Assembly (NCBI GenBank): GCA_914767715.1
Contig: OU612065.1
Location: forward strand, 24,180,001 to 24,244,000
Direction of reading: 5' to 3'
Length of the DNA stretch: 64,000 nt
Source: Membranipora membranacea
Lineage: Eukaryota; Bryozoa; Gymnolaemata; Cheilostomatida; Membraniporidae
Each line of letters begins with the position of its first letter. Within the stretch, counting starts at the first letter, position 1. Below, one piece after another: positions 24,601 through 34,600 of this stretch. The translations under genes and the position numbers were made by a program. The notes beneath the pieces were generated by a model. That model searched no databases. It worked only from the letters and a program-made list of their open reading frames with translations, and had not been told where the DNA came from.

Positions 24601-27600
24601 GCTTTAATGGCAATTCGGGAAGTCTTTGAAGGCCTCTCACAGTGAAGGAAAGGAAGTACAAAATCAATGTATGAGGAGTCAAGGTGTTCCAGCACAAACC
24701 TCTATTTTTGTATCAGTCCGCTGATAACACAATGCAAACAAGAGTTAGAAACAAACAAGCACTCAAAGTTAAACCTTAAAGTCACGGAATCGATGCCAAA
24801 CAATTTTATCAACATAGTTCGTATCCAAGGAATGACACGATATTTTTTTATCATCGTTATTCATTAGTGATAATAACAGTGGTATCAGCAGCAGTTTAGG
24901 CATTAGTGTGATATTTACCTTTCTGAAGCCAGGAATAGCGTGTGTCTCTTTGAGAAAAGCCGTCACTTCCTGGTCGGCCTTGTTGTTCATAAGGTCGATA
25001 TACTTCTTGTATGTGTTCAGATATCTAACAAAATTTGAATCTCGGTGAAAATATATAATGCACTCATGCTATGTTTGATTTCATCCCATACTGGTTAGCA
25101 AGCAGAAATCTGCAGATGGGTATCGAGGATGGATGATATAATCTCATTTGGTCTAATCGTTGTGAATTACCGCAAAAAAAGGCTAAAAATAAGCTCACAA
25201 AACAGCATGAGAAGTTCATTAAACATACTTTTGGGGTCCGATGGTATTTTTCTTGAAAATCTCCATGACTTTATCTGTATATTCAGCGACCAGTGACTCT
25301 TCAATTTTCACAGATCTAAGAAGTAGCCTCTGTCCCTTCATCTCGGGGAAGAGCTCACATTCTACTCGGCTCAGACCCTCACCGCTAGCGATAATCTCAG
25401 AGAAACAGCGCAGTATGATGTCACGACACTCTCGGAATGTGGGCTCAAATAATATCTTAGGGTCTTCGATTTTGAGCTTGATGATCATGACTTGAGGCAT
25501 GACAAACCTCAGCTCATCAAACTCTCCTGTAAAAAGAAACCAGAGAGTTATTACTGTGTGGAATTTTATGAAAAGGTTCAATTGAAATTGCTAAACCAAA
25601 AAGTTTTCTTTCAGTTAGACTAAACTCATAGAATTGAACATTCATTTGACCCAGCAGCATATTTTTAGTCTCACTCTCAAGTCTCAACCATTTCAAGCGA
25701 GGTGTATTTAAATATCTTCTTTCACTTTTATAGTTTTTTTATGGTCTTATTTTTCTTCTGCTTTGGAACTTAATGTTGAACATTTTCCTCAAAATAATTT
25801 AGATTGCCAAATAAAGTACTAAAAAAAATTAAAAACTGAAATGTCACAAAGCACAAGATTCAATACCTTCGAAGTCATTGCCAGTAGCGTGTATATGGAA
25901 GAACTCAAGGAAATCAGCAAGAGAGTTGACGACCATCTCTCTGAGCTGTATGGACATGAGAGAGGCGACACAGCCGAAGAATGACTGAACGAGTACAGTG
26001 CTGTCACCATCGTTCTGTGGTATCAGGTGCTCCCACAGGTGCTTCTTTTCGATGAAAACTTTAGCACATGTCGGAATCCAGCTAAATGTGAAAAAATGTC
26101 GTGAATCAAAGTCAAAAATAACTCGAATTAGTCTTACCAAAAACTTATGGGTCATATTTTGATGTGTTTGTGGAAAAAGACCTTTGCTTTGACTTTGTGA
26201 CCCTCATGTGAAGATTGGTTCAGTCTTAATCAGTATTTTATCTGTATTTCCATAACTTAGATCTGATTTTGCAAAAAGGTTATTCTTACGTTACAGATGA
26301 AGAATTTGATTCAAGGAAACCTTATAGAGTTTCAGTAAGGTTGTTTACCTTTTTCTGAGTTCTTCATGTGCCTCCCAGCAGTGTGTTTTCACTAAAGCCT
26401 CAAATTCACTCGGTAGTAATGGAAGATCTGCAGAGAGGAGGTCCTTCAGCTTTACGAACCTCAACTTTCCAAATCTACAACAATATAATCGGGAGTTACT
26501 TCAACCATGGTTGTTTGAAGAGAATTAAATTAATAAAACACTAATTATCAAGTTATAAAACTGCATAAAATTGACATATGAACAGTGAACAAAATGTCAT
26601 TATTTTTCAGATCTCCTGCAAAGTTGATGTCTTTTCATGACTTTTCAGAGCTGAGAAAATCAATTATTGTCATTCAAATCAGCACAATAGAAAAACTCAC
26701 AAACAAGCAAGCGGAAATTAAAAATCATATTCTTTATCACAAAAGACATGGTGATTGAACTGCTTGGAAATTAATAAAATCATTTATATCGAGGACATTA
26801 AAGACATGGGCAGCATTTCAATTGCACATTGAACTATATATACCATGTTGGTTTAGGTAATGAACTGAGTTCAGCGGTTTAGGCACAAACTTTAGGACAG
26901 CCCTTACTAGCTAAACGCGAGCTTGTTAACTTGTGTAAGTCAGCCTATGCAGCTAATCTGACTAATTCAATTGGCGGTTCGGGTCCTAGAGACGTCTGGC
27001 CCAATTTTATGGGAGTTTCTTTCACTGGTTCATAATCAAAATACATAAAAAATATTCAACAAGCTACGCTATACAAAAATACATCCATACACCCTACTAA
27101 AGTTATGCAATTGGTCAAAAACGACCTGAAGATTGAAATATTTTAACTCACTGGTCATGCCATATATTCTGAAGCTCGAGCATGATAGTATTTGTGTTGA
27201 AGAGGAAGGTCTGATTCCATTCCTTCATAGTTTTGTATGAGCTAGCCCAAGGTACAGGGGCTCTGACTATTCTCTGTGGGTATGGACGTGGTGTCCACTT
27301 TATATGTAATCTCTCTTTCTCTGACTCATCCTTCAATATGTAGTCAACTAAAAAGAAAGTAAAATATATAGCTATGTATTTCATTGTCAGAATATCAAAT
27401 AATTAACATTGGAGTAATACGGTATAATCCAGAGGAGCGATATATTATTATTGTAAAAAGGTTATGGCAAATTCATTTTTCTGACCATAATTATTAAAAT
27501 TAGTTTGTGATGTATTGTAATTCAGATTTTTTTGATACCAGCTGCCTTTTTCAATTTTGAGCAGAGTTTATGCTTTATAAGGGCAATCCATCAAGGACTT

Positions 27601-30600
27601 TAAATGAACTTACTGATACATTTTCTCAGACTGAACTCGTAATCGTCGAGTATCTCAGTCTTAGTTTCAGTGATAAGAGTCTGTAGGTGCTGGGACTCAG
27701 ACAGCCTGCTTGGTATCAGCTTCATCACATTTACCATCTGTTCTGGAGGCTGAGGAGCCAGCATGTCTGGTTCTATACCACGCTCTATGTAGTAATTATA
27801 TCTCTGAAAACAGAAAACAATGTAAGAATTTGACTCGTGTGATATGCTCGTATAGGATCTCAATTGGTGTTTTACTATTGCATACACAACCTGGAAAGCT
27901 TAAATTAATGGATTAAATGATTGACTGAGTGACTTTTTATTTCCATAGTAAGAGTGTCAGGAAAGCATTCAGATGGTTTAGCAGAAAAAAAAGCTCGAAT
28001 GATGTAGTGAATCAAGTGTGGTTAATTGAATAGACTGACAGTGTGCTGACCAAATGTCATAAGTTTCTCATTATGCAACTTTGCAGCCGCTCTCACATAA
28101 TTTTAGTACAGCACAAAATGCACACCTCATAAATAACTCATACAAGGTGAAGCTTACCTCCATGTCTACTTCAGATGGATTACTGATGACTTTATCCTCC
28201 TCATGCTCTATGGCTAACATGACAGTCATCTGCTGGTTAGGAGAGAGGGGACGAGTTGGTCTCCTCTCTCTGTATATATTCTCATGTGATGGAGACAGCA
28301 GGTCCTTCTTCTTACGTGGTGAGATCGGCGCTAACTCTCCACTACGAGCTCGCTTACCATTTTCTGGAAATATTGAGCAGATCATAATTATGAATTTCAT
28401 GTGAGAAAGAATGGTAAGAGCTTGTTATGTAAAACATCCTATCAGGATGATATTATCTGTCCAATAAAAAGTGTATAAACGAAAACTTTCACAGTAAAAT
28501 CAGGTAATCTTTGCTGGACTTGAACACAGGAAGCTGTCCTGCACCTGACTCATAGAGAATTGAATGAACAGGTTGTTCAAACTCAATCGTCGATCTACGG
28601 GATCCTTGCCTCATCAGCAAAAGGCATCATATATCATACTTAGCACTATTCATACTCTCACCTCTGATTGGTGGCATAGCTTTACGTTTGTACAGATCTT
28701 TGATTTTGAGATCTCGAGCTGCAGGTGTATAGTTGTTTGCTATGGATTCACTTGGAGTTCTACAATACTTCTCTTCTTTGAAGGGAGCAGCTTGCGTCCA
28801 TGACGTCCCCTTCATTATTGGAGGATGTGCACTGTTCTTCAGCACAATCTAAGAACAAATATGTGTTAAAACGTGTATCATAGGTATTGCTTTTTTGTAC
28901 CATAGAATTCAAAATGAACTTTAAAGGTGACAGTATAGAGATGGAAATTTAAATTTATAGTGACACCAAAATGGGTTACAGAAAAGCGGAACAGTCAAAA
29001 TAATGCTTTGCATTAATTTTACATTTTATTTGTAAATTTACTTCAATATCCTGTCAGAACCCTTTAAAGGAAATGAGACAATGACTAACATTGGAAAAAA
29101 TAGAAACAGATATCTCGTTAATTAATCTCAAATGTACCTCGTAGAGTGCAGACTGTTCCTTCGTCTCCCCTGTCGGTATGGGAGGAAGGCCTGGCAGACC
29201 TCGAGTCTTGCTGCAACTCATGGTTGGAGTGGGCATCAACTACAGATCATAAAAAGAAATGTTAGAAACTCCTCTCAACAAAACAACTTAGTATTGTTTT
29301 TCTAATTTTGCTATTCGAAATGCATTTCCATGGTGTCTCAAGCCACTGGTTCAAGAGTACAGTTGATGTGCTCAAAAACCTAACTTGTTGCAGTCAACTT
29401 ATTTACACTATATTTTTAAATCTGTATGATATCCATATCAGCCATGGGAAAAATCAATCAAATTTTAAGTGATAAGAGGGAATGGGGGGGGGGGGGGTTC
29501 ACAGTATCGTTCTAGGTGAAATATCTTCCACCAGTAATGATGGTATGTAAGTATTCAGATCAGAAATCGTGCATAAAGAGTTAACTACTCTATGAAACGG
29601 TGTTTGCCATCAGAGAAAATAACAGATATAGTGTGCTGATCACAGACAGGTTTACTACCAAGTTCAGGTCTTGCTTGTCAGTAGACCTGGGATAATGGTG
29701 CAAGTGAAATGCATTTTCAGTGATATACATACTTATGTCCGTCAAGTGAATATTAGTGATGTTAGTGACGCAGAGCCTAACTCATCTGGTGGCAACAAAA
29801 AGATCAGTTCTGTTAATTTTGCCATTTCAGCTCCAAATAACAGCACAAAACATGACTGTCATGATGAATTCAAATTAAACCATTCCGATGGCTTAGTTTA
29901 TAAAAGTAAGGTCTGAAAACTCCGGCTTTATTTAATCCCTCATTCAGGCTTATCCATCACAAGCTTCTGGTCAGGAAATTGCCTAAAAGCTTTCATAGAC
30001 AGGATAGGATGCGATTGTCTTTGCAGCAAAACAAGCTCGCACTGATCCAACTTATTAGAACAAGAAGATACCACTGCCAAGTTTTCAACACGACCTTGTT
30101 GTTATGCAAACGCTTTTGGCCTACCGAAGGTCAATTTTCATGCAATATCATAAACGGATGAACTTCATAGCATAGCAGTAGGAGTCTAGGAGATGCACTC
30201 AATTGGTCACATGGCCTGATTGAGAATGCCTTATATTTCGACCTCCTCGAACATCAATAACAACGTTTCAGTGATGAGCAATCTTGGTTTGGATTTTCAA
30301 AGCAGGTCCTCCAAGATACAGCATGGGTACATTGTAATAAAGGTGGCCTTGGTGGGTTAGTAAGTGAGTGAGATACTGTAAGCTCATCAAGTTAAACTAC
30401 AGTTTATCTGGTTTATGCAGGGAGCTTAGACTTGTGCTTGCCACACTCAACAATGCACTCATCTTCTTCGAATTTCATCATAAATGTCTACCTACCACAG
30501 CCATACATGACGGCTATGAGATGTTAGTTTATACAATGATGATAAAGAGAGAGAGGCTACTAGACTGGTCAAGCAGCATGGTCAGAAATTAGGTAGATTT

Positions 30601-30702
30601 AGAACCAAATTGTATTGGATCTGATCACATTCATTGGCTAGGATCACAGTTATACAATAACTGTAGCTGGGTGATGTCTGAACTTACCTTTGCCCTCTCC
30701 AT
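6627..30702 (-). CDS. DNAH7: Axonemal dynein heavy chain, DNAH7-like (5' part, 31 exons)
   Basis: ATP-driven inner-arm motor of cilia and flagella. Exons in coding order: 30688-30702, 29138-29239, 28662-28848, 28158-28363, 27614-27803, 27152-27347, 26349-26474, 25867-26081, 25229-25526, 24919-25024, 23761-23939, 23280-23464, 22790-22980, 22217-22448, 21792-21977, 21349-21472, 20318-20432, 19293-19440, 18782-18936, 18212-18394, 17705-17854, 16751-16957, 15977-16091, 15293-15491, 14860-14968, 9122-9241, 8589-8759, 8057-8222, 7478-7605, 7130-7282, 6627-6849. All phases agree, giving about 1,693 codons. The linker (DHC_N2) is near residues 900-1230. AAA1 has P-loop GPAGTGKT at 1353-1360 and Walker [10 protein letters not shown] at 1401-1409. 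AAA2 P-loop GEPMAGKT is at 1634-1641. The last exon ends in phase 1 with a donor, so the remaining motor (roughly 2,300 aa in the family) must lie left of the window. DNAH7 is preferred over DNAH3/12 from remembered linker wording. The five-codon first exon is the weakest part. Confidence 0.9.
8421..8492. repeat. 72-nt near-perfect hairpin in dynein intron
   Basis: Two 32-nt arms (8421-8452 and 8461-8492) separated by an 8-nt loop, with one mismatch and outer ends ATTCCAAT/ATTGGAAT. Size, loop and near-perfect pairing resemble a pre-miRNA or a tiny MITE. It lies between exon 27 (8589) and exon 28 (8222), about 97 nt into the intron. Confidence 0.85.
10223..10264. repeat. Palindrome in dynein intron
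   Basis: Arms ATATGATCAATGAACTAA (10223-10240) and TTAGTTCATTGATATGATC (from 10244) pair almost completely around a 3-nt loop. Confidence 0.8.
10682..10828. mobile_element. Foldback element flanked by 11-bp direct repeat
   Basis: Long hairpin with arms of about 53 nt (10696-10748 and 10759-10811) and a purine loop GAGAGAAA. Only a few mismatches are present. The direct repeat GTCCAAATCAC flanks it on both sides (10682-10692 and 10818-10828), which fits a target-site duplication. The right arm has an internal repeat of CTCGACCACTGG. It is far more GC-rich than the surrounding intron and has no ORF of its own. Interpreted as a non-autonomous foldback/MITE insertion. Confidence 0.8.
11905..12370. 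repeat. Three degenerate tandem repeats of about 170 bp
   Basis: Three blocks recur: an ACAYWGGTCACATT-type segment (near 11922, 12075 and 12272), then a CCAATYAGTCAWTGA-like segment (near 11970, 12153 and 12328), then a TTGTACCTTGA-like segment (near 11995, 12175 and 12355). They are strongly diverged. No protein product was recognised. Confidence 0.55.
12598..13074. repeat. Mobile-element block, copy 1
   Basis: About 475 bp that recur directly at about 13350-13810. They share features such as TCTGTAAAACGTCAA, ACTCAAGATATGCATGATAT and CATCAGAACGGCCATAAAAA. Similarity is high but with many point differences, so the copies are old. The arrangement looks like two partial copies of one element or a nested insertion. 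Confidence 0.8.
13065..13217 (+). pseudogene. Remnant of a transposon-encoded Cys-rich C-terminus
   Basis: A short open frame ends at 13217 with a CxC...C...CxC cysteine cluster (key words [10 protein letters not shown] and CGCLKC) followed by an Asp-rich acidic tail. Cysteine clusters of this kind with Asp/Glu tails occur at the C-termini of several transposon-encoded proteins in invertebrate genomes; this is family memory and no search was run. The upstream frame is closed, so only a fragment survives. It lies between the two repeated blocks. Confidence 0.4.
13350..13810. repeat. Mobile-element block, copy 2
   Basis: Direct repeat of 12598-13074 in the same orientation and order. After the shared CATCAGAACGGCCATAAAAA segment the two copies diverge, and copy 2 lacks the cysteine-cluster frame. 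Confidence 0.8.
15063..15134 (+). tRNA. tRNA-Gln(CTG), in dynein intron
   Basis: 72-nt cloverleaf with acceptor stem GGTTCTA/TAGGACC and anticodon loop CTCTGAA, giving anticodon CTG. T-arm CGAG/CTCG and a TTTTT terminator at 15138-15142 are present. It is antisense to the dynein, between exons 24 and 25. It is clearly divergent from the TTG array copies, so it is not a recent escapee. Confidence 0.95.
15629..15701 (-). tRNA. tRNA-Arg(ACG), copy 1, in dynein intron
   Basis: 73-nt cloverleaf on the minus strand. The acceptor stem is GGCCTCG/CGGGGTC with two G-U pairs, the anticodon loop CTACGAA gives ACG, and the T-loop is TTCGAGT. CTTTTG follows the 3' end. It lies in the intron between exons 23 and 24, in the same direction as the dynein. 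Confidence 0.96.
16393..16465 (+). tRNA. tRNA-Ala(AGC), in dynein intron
   Basis: 73-nt cloverleaf starting GGGGCTGTAGCTCAAGTGG, with anticodon loop TTAGCAT (AGC), T-loop containing GATCGAT and an A discriminator. TTTT follows at 16470-16473. It is antisense to the dynein, between exons 22 and 23. Confidence 0.96.
16537..16631. repeat. 95-nt structured hairpin beside tRNA-Ala
   Basis: Paired blocks in order: TGCCTGCATT/AATGCAGGCA, AGTTGCTCCC/GGGAGCAACT, CCACTGGT/ACCAGTGG and CGCCGCAG/CTGCGGCG. They are separated by small symmetric bulges and closed by an 8-nt loop. It is GC-rich compared with the intron. Either a foldback element or a structured RNA. Confidence 0.85.
16643..16676. repeat. 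Palindrome of the CATAAACATATAAA family
   Basis: CCATAAACATATAAATA and TATTTATAAGTTTATGG pair with one mismatch around a single base. Related palindromes occur at 24425-24472 and 33829-33877. Confidence 0.8.
20660..21226. repeat. Direct repeats bracketing tRNA-Arg copy 2
   Basis: 20660-20765 and 21104-21226 share segments such as CTATATACATTTTGAGC, AAAGACCAAGAG and GATAATTT. They flank the tRNA-Arg-containing block. The block itself (about 20820-21090) resembles 15550-15835 around tRNA-Arg copy 1 on both sides of the tRNA. The two Arg genes are thus copies of a longer segment, not just of the tRNA. Confidence 0.75.
20908..20980 (-). tRNA. tRNA-Arg(ACG), copy 2, in dynein intron
   Basis: Identical in sequence to copy 1 at 15629-15701, with anticodon ACG and CTTTT after the 3' end. 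It lies in the intron between dynein exons 16 and 17. Confidence 0.96.
21692..21764. repeat. Foldback element of the CTTGTCAAGACAGGC family
   Basis: CTTGACAA...GGTGGGG pairs with the CCACC...TTGTCAAG arm around a C-rich centre. The outer part shares AAGCTTGTCAAGACAG with elements at 31428-31463 and 62440-62506. It lies within 100 bp of dynein exon 15. Confidence 0.6.
24425..24472. repeat. AT palindrome of the CATAAACATATAAA family
   Basis: CATAAACATATATAA on the left and ATATATGTTTATG on the right pair around a (TA)n centre. Dynein intron. Confidence 0.65.
24573..24636. repeat. Hairpin with 16-nt arms in dynein intron
   Basis: GAGGCCGTCAAAGACT (24573-24588) pairs with AGTCTTTGAAGGCCTC (24621-24636) with one mismatch. 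The loop is 32 nt. Confidence 0.75.
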
Positions 30703-31002
30703 AACACAGTTGTTGGATAGCTATCTTCAAATGTAATTTCTAGTAGTACATTTTAGAAAAACATTGCTAAAATTTCCCCCAAAAGTTGTCATCCAGGCAT
30801 TTGTTGCCTAGGAATATACAAAATAGCCTCTAATAATGTGAGCTTTCATTATTATTTTTTTTAATAGCATATCAATTTTATTTTTAGCATATGAATAACA
30901 GAGGCATTTAAATGACATTATATATATTTTCAGGTAAAATTTTATAATTATATTAAATTGAAAATTTTTTAAATGTTCTTAATAGTAGCTATTTCCGGTT
31001 TG

Positions 31003-31017
31003 TAACCATTAGAAACA
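31003..31017 (+). promoter_or_regulatory. X-box-like (RFX) site
   Basis: GTAACC-ATT-AGAAAC fits the RFX consensus GTNRCC-N(0-3)-RGYAAC at 11 of 12 fixed positions. It lies 300 bp upstream of the dynein ATG and 640 bp upstream of the FBXW10 ATG. RFX factors drive ciliary genes in animals. A chance match in a 1-kb region cannot be excluded. Confidence 0.4.
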
Positions 31018-31427
31018 TGTAATCAGTGAACAATTTCTATTGAGCATATCCTTTCAATAGATTGACTTATCTGAAAGGAATGTCAATAATAAGGGCTGAT
31101 ACTATGATATACACTGTATAGCTAGGTATTTATTCTTGGTGCTGATGTTTTGACTTGAAAAGGAGATTCATACCTGGAATAAAAGTCAAAAAAAGTTTAA
31201 GAATGGGATTTTAATATTAGCAAATCAACTGTCATTCAATTCATCTACTATTCATCTTATACTAAAATAAACAAAATAATAGTACAGAATAATAATAAAT
31301 CATCAGTCAACCATCTTCAGCACAAGGACTTCAATCCATGCTTGGTACACAACCTAGACACTACCAACAGGAAGATTTTCTATAGGTAAGATGATTTGCA
31401 TACTCACAGCATTGCTTACAGGGATAG

Positions 31428-31463
31428 CCTGTCTTGGCAGGAACAAAGCTTGTCAAGACAGGC
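31428..31463. repeat. Short foldback of the CTTGTCAAGACAGGC family
   Basis: GCCTGTCTTG and CAAGACAGGC are perfect 10-nt inverted repeats with a 16-nt loop. The right part, AAGCTTGTCAAGACAGGC, is shared with 21692-21764 and 62440-62506. Confidence 0.75.
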
Positions 31464-31657
31464 GTTTACAGGGGGAACATCTCATCTGGTATTATTATTC
31501 ATGTATTTCCAGTGGCAGTGAGGGGTGATACTGCTGAGTGAAATGGCAAACATGAAAGAAATCATTTAAATTCACATGAATCATTTTCTCTGCATAAAAT
31601 CATGACAACATATTTTAACTACCTTTCACTGGAACGCCTTGATTTTATTCACAGGCA

Positions 31658-34600
31658 ATGGAGACAGTATTTAGTGAGGATATACCTCTGGATCGGAACT
31701 CAGAATGCTATGAGTTTAGCGTGGGTAAAGCTGGAGAGCTGAGATGTGCACAGGCGTTAGTGGACAGAGAGTGTGGCGAATGTGAATCATGCCTGTTGAC
31801 ACACAGTATTATCTCAACAAAAAACTGGTATTGGCGATGCAGCCACCAAGTGAAAAAGAGATTCCTGATGGGGATTGTGCAAAGATATCACAGTGTTGAC
31901 TTGCTAAAATATACAGTGCAAATACTCAAACCCCTCATATCTAAGGATTATACCTACGCTCGTAATCGAGTTGCTCCAAGCTTAGAGACCGACTCTGCAC
32001 TCGCATCATCAAATAGAGCTCTCACCATGACAGACATTGATCACAGTATAAAATACACCTGGAACTGGTTTGTCTCAAGCAACTACTGGACTAAAAGCAA
32101 TTTTCTTCTAGGATTATTCAAGATGTGTGACATTCATCTTTTGTTTATGGTTGGGAATCACGCTAAGACCCTACTTTCATCTGAGATAAAAGCTTTAGCG
32201 AGTAAAGGTAAGAACAGGATTATTGGCTAGAGATTCATACAATAACTCTTATAATACAGATAACAATTGAAGGGAAGTGTCAGCCTTTCATTACACCATT
32301 TGATGAGATTTGAACTCAAAATTGTGCTCTTCTATCAAGCAACAACAGTTCAACACAGTAATCCCACAGTAAAAATAATTGTTGGCATGATTAACACTAT
32401 CCTCGAACTGTAAAATCCCCCAATGTGCTTCAATCAATATTTTTTACGGCATTCTCCAATTGTAGATGAGCATTTTGCTAGTAGAGTGAGTTCTGCTGTA
32501 GCAGTTTCCCGATACAGTAGCGCTGTGTCGAGTGCCCGATCAGCACCCGAGATGATAAAATCACCCTCAGGCTACAGGATGACTAGCGCTACTCCAAAAA
32601 AAGGCCTGAGAATAGACACAGCAGCAGGAGGACTTATTAATGATGCCAGCGATGATGAGCTTGATGATCCAACATTGTTTATCGCGCCTGGCAGTGAAAA
32701 GGCTCTTGTCGGTGTAACCAGGTAAGTTTTGGATCAGGTCATCCCTCACATTGATATAACATTTGGATCACAGGTTATTTAAATAAAACTGGGCAGATGA
32801 ATAAAATTACTGACAGCCGAAGACCAAAAAATCTGCTACGAAATCTAGTTTGCACCCAGTACTGATTTCCAAATTACTCGAGTGCTATGAATTTTCCATT
32901 GTGCATGTAATTTTATCAAAACAAACAGATTTCAGATCGCGGTTGATAACATTGTTGAGCACTCCCCCTGAAATATCGGTGATTAGGCACACGTCAAGAA
33001 AAAATGCTATACAAGATAACTCTTTTTGTTTTTCTTCCATATGGTTAGACTGATATTTGGCATGTACCATTGTCGCTGCCATTTCTGTGGTCCCGTTTTA
33101 CTGCTGTTTGTTTGGTCAATGTCCATTAATGCTCAAAGAAGCAGAACTTTTGGCTTATCTGTCAATATCTCTGCTGCAAGACTGGTTTAATGGTTATCCA
33201 AGGGCACTAACTGATTAGGATTTAAAATACCTGTAGGAAACTGTACTTTCTTTAATGCTGCTGGTTTTATTTTCTTTATCATGTAATATGAGCGCTGACA
33301 TTGCATTCCAACAATAGTATCTTGGTACTTAGTCTAATCATGCAACAATTTCAGAAATAAAGGAATATTCAAAGAAATTTTAAAAGTATTATGTTTGCCT
33401 GCCAATCAGGCAGCATTTCACAGTTGAATCACTTGAATGGTCGGCCAGCTTTTGGAAGTCGTATAAATTTACCACAGGTACAATGGTCCGGTGAATTTTA
33501 ATCCGCACTTGAAATCAGCAATCTAAACCAAAGTATGATTGCTTTATATTTACTTGGTCACATGTGGATCATAACTCACTCACCTGGTAACCCTATTATC
33601 TTCCCTTACACTTTTACACCTTGTTTACCCAGATAGAATTAGAGCTCGACAGCTAAGCTGTTTACCATAAGATCTGACAATGTTGACTTGATTCAGCAAG
33701 TGGCCACCTGCTGTGCAGTGTCGGCCAACGCCTGTCAGCTGTGCTGTAGCCATACGAATTGTAAAGCAAACTCACATATGCTATTTATAGCAGTCCTTGA
33801 GTATCATACTTCATTTATAACATACTTATATATATATCATAAACATATAAACACTTATTTATATGTTTATGATATATACAAACCTCAATAACAATAATAA
33901 GCAATAACCGATTCTGTTTTGTAGGTATCGCGACTTTATCAAGGAGTTGCCTATCCACTTATCCAAATTTATTCTTGGTTACATGGATGAGGCGACTCTG
34001 TTTAACTGTGGCCGGGTCTGCACCACATGGCACCTGCTGGTAGAGGAAATGAGGGCTGAGTTTTTTGCTAACCAGCAGATGCGCGAAGACATTATGCTCA
34101 TGCAGGTAAAATAAACTCATTGTTTTCCCAAATGTCTAATCCCCCAAATCAATACTCAATCGATACCGCTGTAATTGGGTGCCAGACAATCTGTTGTGTG
34201 ATATAGTCCTAATCTACATACCATGTAGATACACTGCTTTTTAGTGCTAACAGACACAATAACAATTTATTCAAGACATTGTGGTTGTGAGCCCCAGAAA
34301 GCAACAGTGCTTGTGTTTCTTTTGTACTTATATGTGCTGCTTTGGTGAATTGCAGATTGTGGATTTCCGAGCTAATATCTTTACATGTAGTTGCGTGATG
34401 TAAGATAGTTGCTTGTGTATATATAATATTGATGTTCATCACTCTCACTGTCTCACTCTCACTTGTATGGTGTGGTGTAGATGGACCTAAAACTCACACA
34501 TGTTTAATTGTTCTACTTATTTAATCCACCTTAATCTTAACTTGTTTCTAGCTGGGACAGGACATCTTGGTAAATTTACCCTCTTAATCTTATTTAACCA

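Larger units (their letters stand above)
30703..31657. promoter_or_regulatory. Divergent promoter region, dynein / FBXW10
   Basis: 955 bp between the two predicted start codons, transcribed away from each other. It is AT-rich and contains no ORF of note. An X-box-like motif lies at 31003-31017. A donor-like TATAG/GTAAG at 31386 and an acceptor TTCACAG just before the FBXW10 ATG suggest that FBXW10 has a non-coding first exon here. A small foldback repeat lies at 31428-31463. Confidence 0.55.

Noticed and set aside
29484-29498. Poly-G runs here and at 6936-6949
   Set aside because: Simple homopolymers in introns; length may be unreliable in the assembly and nothing else supports a function.
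32285-32330. GAGTTCAAATC-like B box on minus in FBXW10 intron 2
   Set aside because: Only an isolated T-arm-like string; no acceptor, D-arm or anticodon arm.
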